Assembly (NCBI RefSeq): GCF_012027305.1
Contig: NZ_SNUF01000002.1
Location: 186,001 to 250,000, forward strand
From: Thermococcus sp. MAR1
GTDB taxonomy: Archaea; Methanobacteriota_B; Thermococci; Thermococcales; Thermococcaceae
Reading direction: 5' to 3'
Length of the DNA: 64,000 nucleotides
The position numbers and the translations under genes are program-made. The stretch's first letter is position 1. Every line of letters starts with the position of its first letter. Shown here piece after piece: positions 45,256 through 53,427 of the stretch. The notes under the pieces were generated by a model. It did not search any database. It was not told where the DNA came from and saw only the letters and a list, made by a program, of their open reading frames with translations.

Positions 45256-46088
45256 GTTGCATCCATCAGGGATGCGAGGAGTATAAGTGCCCCTCCGACT
45301 GCGGTTCTTACCCCTGGAATCTCTCCGAATACAATGAAGGCGTAGACTATCGCGCTCATCGGATCGAGGTAACTCAGTAGGGCTGCCTCGTTAACCTCAA
45401 CCTCCTTGAGCCCGTCCATGTAGAGGAACAGCGCCAGAACGGTGTGAACTGCAACTAGAACAAAAATCGCCCACCAGGCCGGTTCTCCAGCGCCCGAGAG
45501 TGTCATAAACGGGGCGAGGGCGAGTGATGCTATCGCGAGCTGGAGAAACGTCAGCGTTTTGCCGTCGATCCCGCGCAGAAATCTCCCGAGGTTCGGTATT
45601 AGGGCGTAGAAGAAAGCCGCCACCAGGGCGAGCAGAATCCCTATGAAATCCCTGTCACCCCGGTCAACGTTCTGGCCACTCATGATCAGGATGAGCCCTA
45701 TGAACGCGGTGCCTATAAGGAGCCAGCTCTTCACGGTCAGTTTCTCACCGAGAAAGCGCCATGAGATGACCGTCGCTATTATGGGGGCTAGGTAGTAGAC
45801 GAGAACCGCGTTGGCTATCGTGGTGTAGTTGAACGCCGTGAACAGGAAGACCCAGTTCAGGGCGAGGGAAATGCCCAGTGCCAGGAGGGGCTTCCACCTT
45901 GCCTTCAGGAGGGGAGGGAGTGATTGGAGCTGTTTTCTATTCCCTATGAGGATGACGAGAAGCAGGAGGGCACCAAGGGACACCCTGAAGAATGCTACTC
46001 CTAGGCCGGATAGGTTCGAGAAGCGTGCGAATATCCCCACGCTACCCCATATCAGCATCGCGGTGGCTATTTTTATTCTTCCGTTCAC
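45240..46088 (-). CDS. EamA/DMT-family transporter
   Basis: 282 residues, ten helices in two EamA repeats, beginning KIATAMLIWGSVGIFARFS and ending in the repeat IVFGEIPGVRTAVGGALILL. Substrate unknown. The GTG start overlaps the priS stop by four bases (GTGA) with GGGGATGA upstream, so it is coupled to the primase genes. Its last five codons lie opposite the 3' end of RNase P RNA. Confidence 0.9.
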   Translation of the reverse strand: MNGRIKIATAMLIWGSVGIFARFSNLSGLGVAFFRVSLGALLLLVILIGNRKQLQSLPPLLKARWKPLLALGISLALNWVFLFTAFNYTTIANAVLVYYLAPIIATVISWRFLGEKLTVKSWLLIGTAFIGLILIMSGQNVDRGDRDFIGILLALVAAFFYALIPNLGRFLRGIDGKTLTFLQLAIASLALAPFMTLSGAGEPAWWAIFVLVAVHTVLALFLYMDGLKEVEVNEAALLSYLDPMSAIVYAFIVFGEIPGVRTAVGGALILLASLMDATARGS

Positions 46089-47125
46089 AGTTCATCCCCG
46101 TGCTCTTCCAGCCATTCTTCGTAGGCTTCCCTGACCTCTTTCCTCCTGAACTTTGGAACCGCGTCCTCGAACGGGTTGAACCGCTCGAGTTTTTTCTCGT
46201 CCGATCCGATGTATGTCGTTACGAGGCCGACTTTGGAATGGAGGCTCGACGGCAGGCGGAGGATCCTTTTAACATCAACCGTGACTCTTCCGTCGAAGTA
46301 GGCCTTTGAGAAGGTGCTCGACAGAGAGAACAACCTCGTCAGGGTTTTGTATCCTATTCCCCTCGGGAACGCGGTCAGAAGGCCCTTCCGCACGAAGCCA
46401 TCGTATATTTCCTCCCGGCTTCCCAGAACCTTCTCGATCTGCCCTTTCTTCAGGCCTATGTTGAGGAGGTGGTTCTCGTTAACCCTCCTTATGAAGTATC
46501 CGAACCTGAGGCGGAAGACCCGGTAATAGCCCGAGGAGAGCATTATCCGTCTACTCTGGATATCGTCGAAGGTTATCTCCTCCGCAGCACTGATGTAGGC
46601 CAGTACCTTTTCTCTAGCCTTTCCGTCGAGTCTTAGCGCCCACTCGTCCAGAACGCGGATGTGGTAACCCCTTCCGGAGTATATCACGTGGACGTTCTCG
46701 AAGCCGAAGTCCTCCTTGAGAACCACCAGGGTGTCCCTCGCCAGCTCCTTCGCATCCTCGAGGCATATCGGACACACCTGACCGTGCTCGTGAAGGTGGG
46801 AGCACCTCCTCAGCGGCAGGTCCTTCGCATCTATGTCGAAGACGAGCTCTGCCCCCAGCCAGCCGCTCATGCCCTTGGGCTCTTCGTAGAGGGCGACGCT
46901 GGAGTATATCGCGTACGGGGCCGTTGCCCGTATGTAGTCGCCCAGATCGCGAGGATCGAGGAAGACGTTCTTTCTATCGCTCGGTCCCTCTCCCGTGTGG
47001 TCGAAGCCGAACTCCCTGTTCTCCAGAGTTTTAACTATGAACTCTGGGAGTTTTTTGGGGCTCCATTCCCTCGAGTAGTAGAGCTTCCGCTCCTTCGGCG
47101 TGGCCTCCCTGAACAGCTCAGCCAT
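46085..47125 (-). CDS. priS: DNA primase catalytic small subunit
   Basis: 346 residues. Catalytic acids are in VFDIDAKD (DxD), the nucleotide-binding His in SGRGYHIRV, and the zinc stem in CSHLHEHGQVCPIC. The run EFGFDHTGEGPSDRKN and RATAPYAIYSSVALYE match archaeal PriS closely. I chose ATG 47125 with GGTGAGGAG upstream; the longer TTG-started frame to 47179 lies inside priL. It overlaps priL by eight bases, and both subunits form the heterodimeric primase. Confidence 0.96.
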   Translation of the reverse strand: MAELFREATPKERKLYYSREWSPKKLPEFIVKTLENREFGFDHTGEGPSDRKNVFLDPRDLGDYIRATAPYAIYSSVALYEEPKGMSGWLGAELVFDIDAKDLPLRRCSHLHEHGQVCPICLEDAKELARDTLVVLKEDFGFENVHVIYSGRGYHIRVLDEWALRLDGKAREKVLAYISAAEEITFDDIQSRRIMLSSGYYRVFRLRFGYFIRRVNENHLLNIGLKKGQIEKVLGSREEIYDGFVRKGLLTAFPRGIGYKTLTRLFSLSSTFSKAYFDGRVTVDVKRILRLPSSLHSKVGLVTTYIGSDEKKLERFNPFEDAVPKFRRKEVREAYEEWLEEHGDEL

Positions 47126-48335
47126 TCTCCTCACCGCCCTCGATGCTTTCACTCTCGCCGGCTTTTCCTCTGTTTTCAAGGTAGAGGCGCCTCAGATAGT
47201 ACGTCAGCGGGTTCTTGATGTTTCTGCAGTGTCTGTCCGGCTTACAGAGTTGTGGGGCGTTTGCCCGTATTTTGGAGCAGTTTGGTGGGAAGTACCACGT
47301 GGAGTTTCCGCTGTCCTCGAGGGTTGGTTTGTCCGTCAGGCCGAAGCCGAGGTGATACCAGATGTTCTTGACCTCGTGGGGTTGGTCCTCGAAGAGTGGC
47401 GGTGAACAGCGGTTGCCGGCCTCAATTATCACGGGAAGTATCTCCTTCTCAACAATGCTCAGGTCGCTCACGCAGTCCTTTATTCTGATGTCCCTCCTTG
47501 GCGGATTGGGGCACAGTCTCGCGTAGCTGAGAAAACTCGTGAGGAGAACAGTTATGGCATAGTTCCTCAGTCCGGATGGAACACCCCCGAGGGCGATTTT
47601 AACACATGGAGGGAACAGATCAAAGCGCAGTGGCCCCGCCTCAGCCGAACCCATCCTCTCAAGCCTCTCCTTGAAGTACTCCCTCGCGATCTCCCCGAGT
47701 CTCTCGTAGAGCCTGAGGTAGTACTCCGGGAGCTCGTCCCTCACCTCGTAGAGCAGGTTCACCGCCCTTTCAAAGTTCCTCTCAAAGGACTTCTCCCATA
47801 GCTTCAGTCCCTGCTCCTCCGTGAGGTAGGCGTGCCCCCTCCTGATGTACACCTCCTTGAGGCCCCCGTCCCACAGTTCCAGAAACTTTCCGAGGGGTAT
47901 TTTGTACTTTAGTCTGAATCTCTCCCTCTCCTGAGGAGGCAGCTCTTGATGGTGGGTTCTCTCAAGTATCGTCCTGTCCCTGGGGGGTATCTCGTTCGCA
48001 TCCACGCCCTCTAGGGCGATTGAGGTTCCCCGTATTCTCCCCGCCCGTCTAAGCCTCGCGGAGTATATCCTGGCGTTGCTCTCCTTCACGAGCTCCATCT
48101 CTATGCCGTAGGGTGAAAACGCAAGGGCACCCAGAAGGGCGTAGAACGTCAGTAGGTCCTGAACGTCCCCAAGCCCGAGAATCTCCTCCGGAATCTCCCC
48201 AGATTTCACCCATGAGACCCGTTCTATGGCCTGGTCTATTCCCACGTATGAGGGGATGATTGAGAGCAGTTCGCTTATTCCACCGAACTCCTCCTTGACG
48301 AGCCGCTTGGCTCTATCTCCGAAGGGATCAAGCAT
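47118..48335 (-). CDS. priL: DNA primase regulatory large subunit
   Basis: 405 residues. The C-terminal domain carries the Cys ligands of the 4Fe-4S cluster: FPPCVKIAL, PNCSKIRANAPQLC and DRHC. PriL binds PriS and helps in initiation and product-length control. I chose ATG 48335 with GAGGTGA upstream; the open frame to 48386 lacks such a site. It is first in a priL-priS-transporter operon. No intein is present. Confidence 0.95.
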   Translation of the reverse strand: MLDPFGDRAKRLVKEEFGGISELLSIIPSYVGIDQAIERVSWVKSGEIPEEILGLGDVQDLLTFYALLGALAFSPYGIEMELVKESNARIYSARLRRAGRIRGTSIALEGVDANEIPPRDRTILERTHHQELPPQERERFRLKYKIPLGKFLELWDGGLKEVYIRRGHAYLTEEQGLKLWEKSFERNFERAVNLLYEVRDELPEYYLRLYERLGEIAREYFKERLERMGSAEAGPLRFDLFPPCVKIALGGVPSGLRNYAITVLLTSFLSYARLCPNPPRRDIRIKDCVSDLSIVEKEILPVIIEAGNRCSPPLFEDQPHEVKNIWYHLGFGLTDKPTLEDSGNSTWYFPPNCSKIRANAPQLCKPDRHCRNIKNPLTYYLRRLYLENRGKAGESESIEGGEENG

Positions 48336-48613
48336 GGCTTCACCTCTCATCGATAGGTGGACGTTGGAGCATAAAACGATTTCCATGGTGATTGTGGATT
48401 ATATATCCCTTTGATGATGTTTCGCCAAAAATCCTCAGAGCGGCCGTTTGTGGTGCTTGCAGTCCCAAATAGTGCGAACTTCCGAACAACCCCCGGGATA
48501 TATTGATTTAAACGTGAGTGGCCACTTGCACCCCAAAAGTTTTATATCTCTTTGGTTCCAGATGTTATATTAGACAAAGGAGAGAGTTCGTAAAGATTTC
48601 ACGGGTGATTTGG
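48336..48613. other. Divergent region between priL and a KaiC-like gene
   Basis: ~280 bases without a gene. It holds a perfect 10-bp palindrome AGTGGCCACT (48517-48526) just upstream of the plus-strand TATA box AGTTTTATATC (48539-48549). A minus-strand TATA for priL is plausible around GATATATAATCC (48397-48408 region). Nothing else is supported. Confidence 0.45.
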
Positions 48614-49363
48614 ATGGTCATGAAATACACCGTCAAAAGAGTAAAAAGTGGTATTCCCGGTTTTGACGATTTAATCGAGGGTGGTTTTCCCGCGGGGACG
48701 ACCGTCTTGGTTACAGGGCCAACTGGAAGCGGTAAGACTACTTTTGGAGTTCAGTTCGTCTACAAGGGTGCTGTTGAATACAATGAACCCGGAGTCATAG
48801 TCACCCTTGAGGAAAGGGCGCAGGATCTTAGAAGGGAGATGCTGGCCTTTGGATGGGATCTTGAAAAGTACGAGAGGGAACGAATGATAGCCATAGTGGA
48901 CGGTGTCAGCGCGGTGGTCGGGCTACCTTCCGAGGAGCAGTACGTTCTCGAGGGCAATCTCAACGCCGAGGACTTTCTCCGTTACATATACCGTGTCGTT
49001 AAAGCGATAAACGCCAAGAGGCTCGTTATAGACTCCATCCCCTCGATAGCCTTCAGACTCCAGGAGGAGAGCAAGATAAGGGAGGTTCTTCTCCAGCTCA
49101 ACACGATACTCCTCGAGATGGGCGTCACCTCGATACTGACTACCGAGGCTCCCGATCCCAGCAGGGGTAGAATAAGCCGCTACGGAATGGAGGAGTACAT
49201 AGCAAGAGGCGTCGTCCTTCTGGACTTCGTGGAGAAAGAAGTTGAGCTGAAGCGCTACCTCCTCATCAGGAAGATGCGTGAGACCAAGCACTCCATGAAG
49301 AAGTACCCCTTTGAGATCAACGAGGAAGGTATCATCGTCTACCCGAGCGGCGAAGTCTATTAA
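48614..49363 (+). CDS. Single-domain KaiC-like RecA-superfamily ATPase, second copy
   Basis: 249 residues. Walker A GPTGSGKT (35-42), paired Glu in VTLEERA (~64-65) and Walker B RLVIDSIPS (~140) are present. The end KYPFEINEEGIIVYP is shared in pattern with the copy at 6618. The middle differs, so the two are old paralogues with separate partners. I chose ATG 48614 with GGGTGAT upstream; an in-frame upstream ATG at 48518 lies before the TATA box and cannot be used from it. Role unknown. Confidence 0.88.
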   Translation: MVMKYTVKRVKSGIPGFDDLIEGGFPAGTTVLVTGPTGSGKTTFGVQFVYKGAVEYNEPGVIVTLEERAQDLRREMLAFGWDLEKYERERMIAIVDGVSAVVGLPSEEQYVLEGNLNAEDFLRYIYRVVKAINAKRLVIDSIPSIAFRLQEESKIREVLLQLNTILLEMGVTSILTTEAPDPSRGRISRYGMEEYIARGVVLLDFVEKEVELKRYLLIRKMRETKHSMKKYPFEINEEGIIVYPSGEVY

Positions 49364-49383
49364 CCCCTCTTCTTTTCCACATC

Positions 49384-49397
49384 CCCCATTAGTGGGG
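49384..49397. promoter_or_regulatory. Hairpin or operator ahead of a leaderless gene
   Basis: CCCCA-TTAG-TGGGG, perfect 5-bp arms, sits directly upstream of the TATA box GTTTTTAAGG (49402-49411). It could terminate the KaiC-like transcript or control the next gene. Confidence 0.4.
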
Positions 49398-49401
49398 TAA
49401 G

Positions 49402-49411
49402 GTTTTTAAGG
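49402..49411 (+). promoter_or_regulatory. TATA box for the 49432-51704 pair
   Basis: GTTTTTAAGG, 21-30 bases before ATG 49432, consistent with leaderless transcription. Confidence 0.5.
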
Positions 49412-49431
49412 TCACGTTCTTACTCTTAAAC

Positions 49432-50595
49432 ATGGTGACGAATAAAAGATTGACAGTTGTTCTGTTAATTGGTTCGTTAGTGGTTCTTCTGATAATGGCC
49501 CGCATCGGTGCAACCACGAACGCGGATGAGTTCACTGGCGTCTGTGTATACTCCTCAGGCTCTTTCTCACTTCTGAGTGATGGACGGACTACCGTGGGCG
49601 TGTACACTTCCCTAAGGGAGGGCGAGGTTTACCGGGTGGTTGGGAGGCTGTACAACACGACCTCGGGGGTGAGGCTTAGGGATGCTCGGATAGAACCGGC
49701 CGAACCGGACTTTCCCCTCTCCACTTTGGAGGGTGCCTACTGGCCTTCATCGGGCCCTTACATTCTGAGGCCGGGAAGAGTGAGGCTTGCAACTCCTATC
49801 CCCGTGGGAAAGGGCCGAATGGTGAGAATTGAGGGCATCTGGTATCGGAACCGATTTTATCCTGTAAGATACCGGGTTCTAGGGTTTTTGAAGAAACCCA
49901 AGGATGGAATGCCATGGGTCGTCGAGGGGACCGTGATTTACAACGGCTCAAGAACAGTGCTCTGGAACGGAAGTGAGGAGGTCGTTCTCTATCTTCCCTA
50001 CGGCACAAGCCTCGAAGTCGGGAAGCGGGTGAGGGCAGTTGGAATAGTCAGGTTCTACTCAAAGCTTTCACTTATAGTTGATTCGCCCGATGACGTTGTC
50101 GTAACGGGCCGCGCGGAGCGGGTTCCGGTTTCAGAGGCGTCCATCGGGGACATCGCCGTTGGGAACTGCACCGTAATCGGGGCCGGCAGCTCCCTGAAGC
50201 TCGGCTGCACGGGGTTAAGGCTCCACAACTTCCGGGCGAGACTCGGTGATGAGATTCACTTCGAGGCCATCAGGAGGAGATTCTCACTCTACTGCCTGAG
50301 ATGCTATATCATCGAGCCCAGGGAGGGATTGCCCAACGGGATATGCTCATTCTCGGACGGAACGTTTGCCAGGATAGCCGGACGGGTTAAATGGGTCAGG
50401 GTTTACAGGAACGGCTTTGGACTGGCGAACGTCACCAACAACGACTGCTGGGTTCTCATAAAACTCAGGAAGTCTCTCAACGTTTCCCTTAAGGTTAACG
50501 AGACGGTAACGGCCTACGGATTCTTCACTACCTACAGGAACATGCCCGCTTTTGATGTTCCTTCGGGTGATGACCTTTGCTCCGGGAACTGTTGA
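49432..50595 (+). CDS. Secreted or membrane-anchored protein of repeated small beta domains
   Basis: 387 residues. One N-terminal hydrophobic segment (~7-24) anchors or exports the protein. The rest reads as four or five modules of ~65-75 residues, each with a pattern like R(I/V)xGxxxY-N-x-S...G..V.A.G, which looks like small OB-fold-type barrels (e.g. VVEGTVIYNGSRTVLWNG, IAGRVKWVRVYRNG). The last part has several Cys (CYIIEP, ICSF, NNDCW, LCSGNC). I do not recognise a named family. It overlaps the next gene by 19 bases. Confidence 0.75.
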   Translation: MVTNKRLTVVLLIGSLVVLLIMARIGATTNADEFTGVCVYSSGSFSLLSDGRTTVGVYTSLREGEVYRVVGRLYNTTSGVRLRDARIEPAEPDFPLSTLEGAYWPSSGPYILRPGRVRLATPIPVGKGRMVRIEGIWYRNRFYPVRYRVLGFLKKPKDGMPWVVEGTVIYNGSRTVLWNGSEEVVLYLPYGTSLEVGKRVRAVGIVRFYSKLSLIVDSPDDVVVTGRAERVPVSEASIGDIAVGNCTVIGAGSSLKLGCTGLRLHNFRARLGDEIHFEAIRRRFSLYCLRCYIIEPREGLPNGICSFSDGTFARIAGRVKWVRVYRNGFGLANVTNNDCWVLIKLRKSLNVSLKVNETVTAYGFFTTYRNMPAFDVPSGDDLCSGNC

Positions 50596-51704
50596 GCGGA
50601 GTCCTTGCGGGAACCCTTAGCGGAATCCTTCCGGGGATCCACGTGAACACCCTTGGGGCTTTTTTGGCGACTTCGGGGATAGGCGGAAACCTGCTGCTCT
50701 TCTCGATGGGTCTAACTCATACCTTCCTGGACGCCGTCCCATCGGCTTTTCTCGGTGTCCCCGACGAGGGAACGGCCCTTGGAATCTTGCCAGCACACAA
50801 GCTCGTCCTCCGTGGGAGGGCCATGGAGGTCGTTAGAATCGCATTGTGGGCGAGTTTTCTGGCGGTTCTTATGGTGATCCTCATATCTCCCATCTATCCC
50901 GCGCTGGCGAGCGCTTACACTCCAGAAATTGGGAGGGCCGTTGTATGTTTTCTGGCTCTCTTCCTGATCCTCACCGAGAGAGGCCTGAAAAAGCTCCACG
51001 CGGCTCTAGTGTTCCTTCTCTCCGGCCTTCTAGGGTTTCTGGCTTTCCGGCTCCCCTTAAAGCAGCTCTACTACCACTTATTTACTGGACTCTTTGGTTT
51101 GCCCGTTCTCGTTACGGCCATCGTGGATGGGACGGGAGGCCTATCTGAAGGTGAGGGGGAAATTAGAATGAGCTTGAAACGCTTCATAGGTTTCTCCCTT
51201 CTGGGAACCCTCCTGGGAATGATGGCCTCGCTGATCCCGACGTTTACCGCCTCCCAGGCGGCCCTGATAGGCTCTTTCCTCTCCAGGGACGAGCGCTCGT
51301 TTCTGACGGTCGTTTTTTCCGTCAACACCGCCAACTTCCTGTTCTCGTTCGTGAACTTCATGGAAACGGGTAGGATGAGAAACGGTATCGTGGCTCTTAT
51401 GGATCCAGTGGGTGGGCATTTCCTGCCCTACTACGCTCTGGCGGCGGTTTTCGTTTCCCTTCTGGTTCTGAGCTACGGAGAGCCACTGGCGGTCATCATA
51501 CTCAAGGTCCTAGCTCATGTGCCATACAGGCTTTTGAACGGTGCGGTTGTGGCCGTTCTCCTGCTCCTTTCCATGTACTTCGACGGTTTCTTGGGGCTTC
51601 TAGTTCTTACTGGAGGGGCCATGATAGGGCTTTTGGCAATGACCCTCGGTGTCAAAAGAACGAACTGCATGGGTGTTCTCATGCTCCAAATAATAATCGG
51701 ATAA
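50577..51704 (+). CDS. TctA/DUF112-family membrane protein (COG1784-like)
   Basis: 375 residues with about ten membrane helices. The opening GVLAGTLSGILPGIHVNTLGAFLA carries the Gly/Pro-rich LPGIH motif of the TctA family, and the related GMMASLIPTFTASQAAL occurs at the start of the second half, so there is an internal duplication. Bacterial TctA imports tricarboxylates with TctB and a binding protein, neither of which is here. I accept TTG 50577 because GGTGATGA stands at the right distance. It is translationally coupled to the secreted protein upstream. Confidence 0.82.
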   Translation: MLRELLSGVLAGTLSGILPGIHVNTLGAFLATSGIGGNLLLFSMGLTHTFLDAVPSAFLGVPDEGTALGILPAHKLVLRGRAMEVVRIALWASFLAVLMVILISPIYPALASAYTPEIGRAVVCFLALFLILTERGLKKLHAALVFLLSGLLGFLAFRLPLKQLYYHLFTGLFGLPVLVTAIVDGTGGLSEGEGEIRMSLKRFIGFSLLGTLLGMMASLIPTFTASQAALIGSFLSRDERSFLTVVFSVNTANFLFSFVNFMETGRMRNGIVALMDPVGGHFLPYYALAAVFVSLLVLSYGEPLAVIILKVLAHVPYRLLNGAVVAVLLLLSMYFDGFLGLLVLTGGAMIGLLAMTLGVKRTNCMGVLMLQIIIG

Positions 51705-51713
51705 GAAGAGAAA

Positions 51714-52022
51714 TCAGGGAGATTTCTCCTTCAGAATCCTCTGGAGTTCGTTGTAGTCCGTTACTATTCTCTTGTCGTCCAGCGTAGTGAAGTACGCCTT
51801 CTTGACCCGAATCTTCTTCGTACTTACGTACTTCTTCTCGGGCGGATCGTAAGAACCAGGCTCGACGACCTCATCTTCGATCGTGTACATGCCGAGGTCG
51901 GGTTGGCCGACGTATTTCCAGACTTCGTAGAAGACCTCCGGCTCAAGGTGGATTTCTCCATCGATTTCTATCCAATCCGCCCCTATTTCCTCGAGAAACT
52001 CCTTCACTACCTCGAAGTGCAT
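51714..52022 (-). CDS. Small conserved acidic protein of unknown function
   Basis: 102 residues starting MHFEVVKEFLEEIGADWIE, with GGTGATTCT just upstream of ATG 52022. A longer open frame reaches 52349 but overlaps the divergent methyltransferase gene and its promoter. The protein is soluble, rich in Glu, Asp and Tyr, and ends TDYNELQRILKEK. A minus-strand TATA TATATAACC lies at ~52050-52058. It looks like a conserved Thermococcales protein, but I cannot name the family with certainty. Confidence 0.78.
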   Translation of the reverse strand: MHFEVVKEFLEEIGADWIEIDGEIHLEPEVFYEVWKYVGQPDLGMYTIEDEVVEPGSYDPPEKKYVSTKKIRVKKAYFTTLDDKRIVTDYNELQRILKEKSP

Positions 52023-52092
52023 AGAATCACCGGCATAATATAGGACGCTAAGGGTTATATACCTATCGCCCAACTTCAACCGGTGGTGAGAG

Positions 52093-53283
52093 ATGGCAAA
52101 GGTGATAGTTGACGCCCAGGCCGCGAGGGCGATAGGAAAAGGTGCGATGATAGTCTTCAAGAAGGGAGTCGTGAGAACCGAGGGCGAGTTTTCACCCGGC
52201 GACGTTGTCGAGGTGTACACTCGGGGCGGCAAGTTCCTCGGGAAGGGCTTCGTCAATCCCAACTCCAATATCATGATACGGCTCGTTACCAAGGACAGAG
52301 ACGTTGAGATAAACAAGGAGCTCTTCCGCGAGAGGATTAAGAGGGCCAACGAGTACAGGAAAAAGGTTCTGGGCTACGACAAGGCCTACCGTATGGTCTA
52401 CGGCGAGGCGGACTATCTGCCGGGCCTTATAGTTGACCGCTTCAACGAGATTGCCTCGCTCCAGATTTCGAGCATCGGGATGGAGAGGTTTAAGCTCGAC
52501 TTGGCCGAGGCTATCATGGAGGCTGAACCCGAAATCGAGACGGTTTTTGAGAAGAACACCGGACGTTCCAGGAGAAGGGAGGGATTGCCAGAGATAGAGC
52601 GCGTTCTCCTCGGCAAGGAGAAGTACAGGACGGTAATCGAGGAGGGCAAAGCCAAGTTCATCGTTGATATGCGCGGGCAAAAAACGGGTTTCTTCCTCGA
52701 CCAGAGGGAGAACAGGATAGCCCTTGAGAAGTACGTCAAGCCTGGGATGCGGGTCTTAGATGTCTTCACCTACACTGGCGGCTTCGCGATACACGCGGCC
52801 GTGGCTGGCGCCGACGAGGTTGTTGCAGTGGACAAGTCTCCCTGGGCCATAAACATGGTGAAGGAAAACGCCAAGCTCAACGGGGTTGAGGATAGGATGA
52901 AGTACGTCGTGGGAAGCGCGTTCCAGGTCATGGAGGACATGATAAAGAGGGGCGAGAAGTTCGACGTCGTGATTCTCGATCCGCCGGCCTTCGTTCAGCA
53001 CGAGAAGGACCTGAAGAGAGGCCTCCGCGCTTACTTCAACGTGAACTACGCGGGTTTACAGCTGGTGAGGGAAGGGGGCATACTCGTCACGGCATCGTGC
53101 TCCCAGCACGTTGACATGCAGGCCTTCAAGGACATGGTGATAGCGGCTGCAGCCAAGGCCGGCAAGTTCCTCAGGCTCCTTGAGCCGTACCGGACGCAGG
53201 CGCCGGACCATCCGATACTGATGGCCTCGAAGGACACGGAGTACCTCAAGGCGCTCTTCCTCTACGTTGAGGATATGAAGTGA
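52093..53283 (+). CDS. RlmI-like class I rRNA methyltransferase (PUA + Rossmann)
   Basis: 396 residues. An N-terminal PUA domain (~1-75) is followed by the EEHD-like linker with GEADYLPGLIVDRF and a Rossmann methyltransferase domain (VLDVFTYTGGFAIHAA, DVVILDPPAFVQ, SCSQHVD). This is the layout of RlmI (m5C1962 of 23S rRNA in E. coli) and Pyrococcus PH1915. The conserved Cys in SCSQH agrees with m5C chemistry. A structured RNA candidate begins three bases after the stop. Confidence 0.92.
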   Translation: MAKVIVDAQAARAIGKGAMIVFKKGVVRTEGEFSPGDVVEVYTRGGKFLGKGFVNPNSNIMIRLVTKDRDVEINKELFRERIKRANEYRKKVLGYDKAYRMVYGEADYLPGLIVDRFNEIASLQISSIGMERFKLDLAEAIMEAEPEIETVFEKNTGRSRRREGLPEIERVLLGKEKYRTVIEEGKAKFIVDMRGQKTGFFLDQRENRIALEKYVKPGMRVLDVFTYTGGFAIHAAVAGADEVVAVDKSPWAINMVKENAKLNGVEDRMKYVVGSAFQVMEDMIKRGEKFDVVILDPPAFVQHEKDLKRGLRAYFNVNYAGLQLVREGGILVTASCSQHVDMQAFKDMVIAAAAKAGKFLRLLEPYRTQAPDHPILMASKDTEYLKALFLYVEDMK

Positions 53284-53285
53284 GT

Positions 53286-53361
53286 TTAGGGGACGATGAG
53301 GAGAAAGCACCTCCTCTGAGCCGGCGTGGATGCTGAGACGCCCACGGTCCGAGTCCCCTAA
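53286..53361 (+). ncRNA. Candidate structured small RNA (box C/D-like)
   Basis: The ends pair perfectly as TTAGGGGAC (53286-53294) with GTCCCCTAA (53353-53361). Inside are C box-like ACGATGA (53293-53299), D' CTGA (53316-53319), C'-like GTGGATG (53326-53332) and D-like CCGA (53349-53352). The spacings are equal, 16 / 6 / 16. Alternatively two hairpins form: GAGGAG-N7-CTCCTC (53298-53316) and GGCGT-N10-ACGCC. The boxes are not perfect, so it may instead be a structured 3' end of the methyltransferase mRNA. Transcription from its own promoter is not evident. Confidence 0.4.
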
Positions 53362-53393
53362 TTGGTCCCCCTTTCGACCGAAATACTTTTCTA

Positions 53394-53415
53394 TTTGGTC
53401 GTTCAAACGGCCAAA
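53394..53415. promoter_or_regulatory. 22-bp palindrome ahead of an AAA ATPase gene
   Basis: TTTGGTCGTT-CA-AACGGCCAAA has nine of ten arm pairs matching. It follows the TATA-like CTTTTCTATT (53386-53395) and lies where RNA synthesis should begin, so binding here would block initiation. A second short palindrome, TTTCG-AC-CGAAA, lies at 53372-53383. Confidence 0.5.
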
Positions 53416-53427
53416 ATGGGTGAGTGT

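Noticed and set aside
52023-52349. N-terminal extension of the small acidic protein
   Set aside because: It is antisense to the divergent methyltransferase gene; ATG 52022 has its own ribosome site and TATA box.
53340-53361. A tRNA-like T-arm (GGTCCGAGTCCCC)
   Set aside because: No anticodon arm, D arm or CCA-compatible acceptor can be built around it; the sequence is better explained by the terminal stem of the candidate small RNA.
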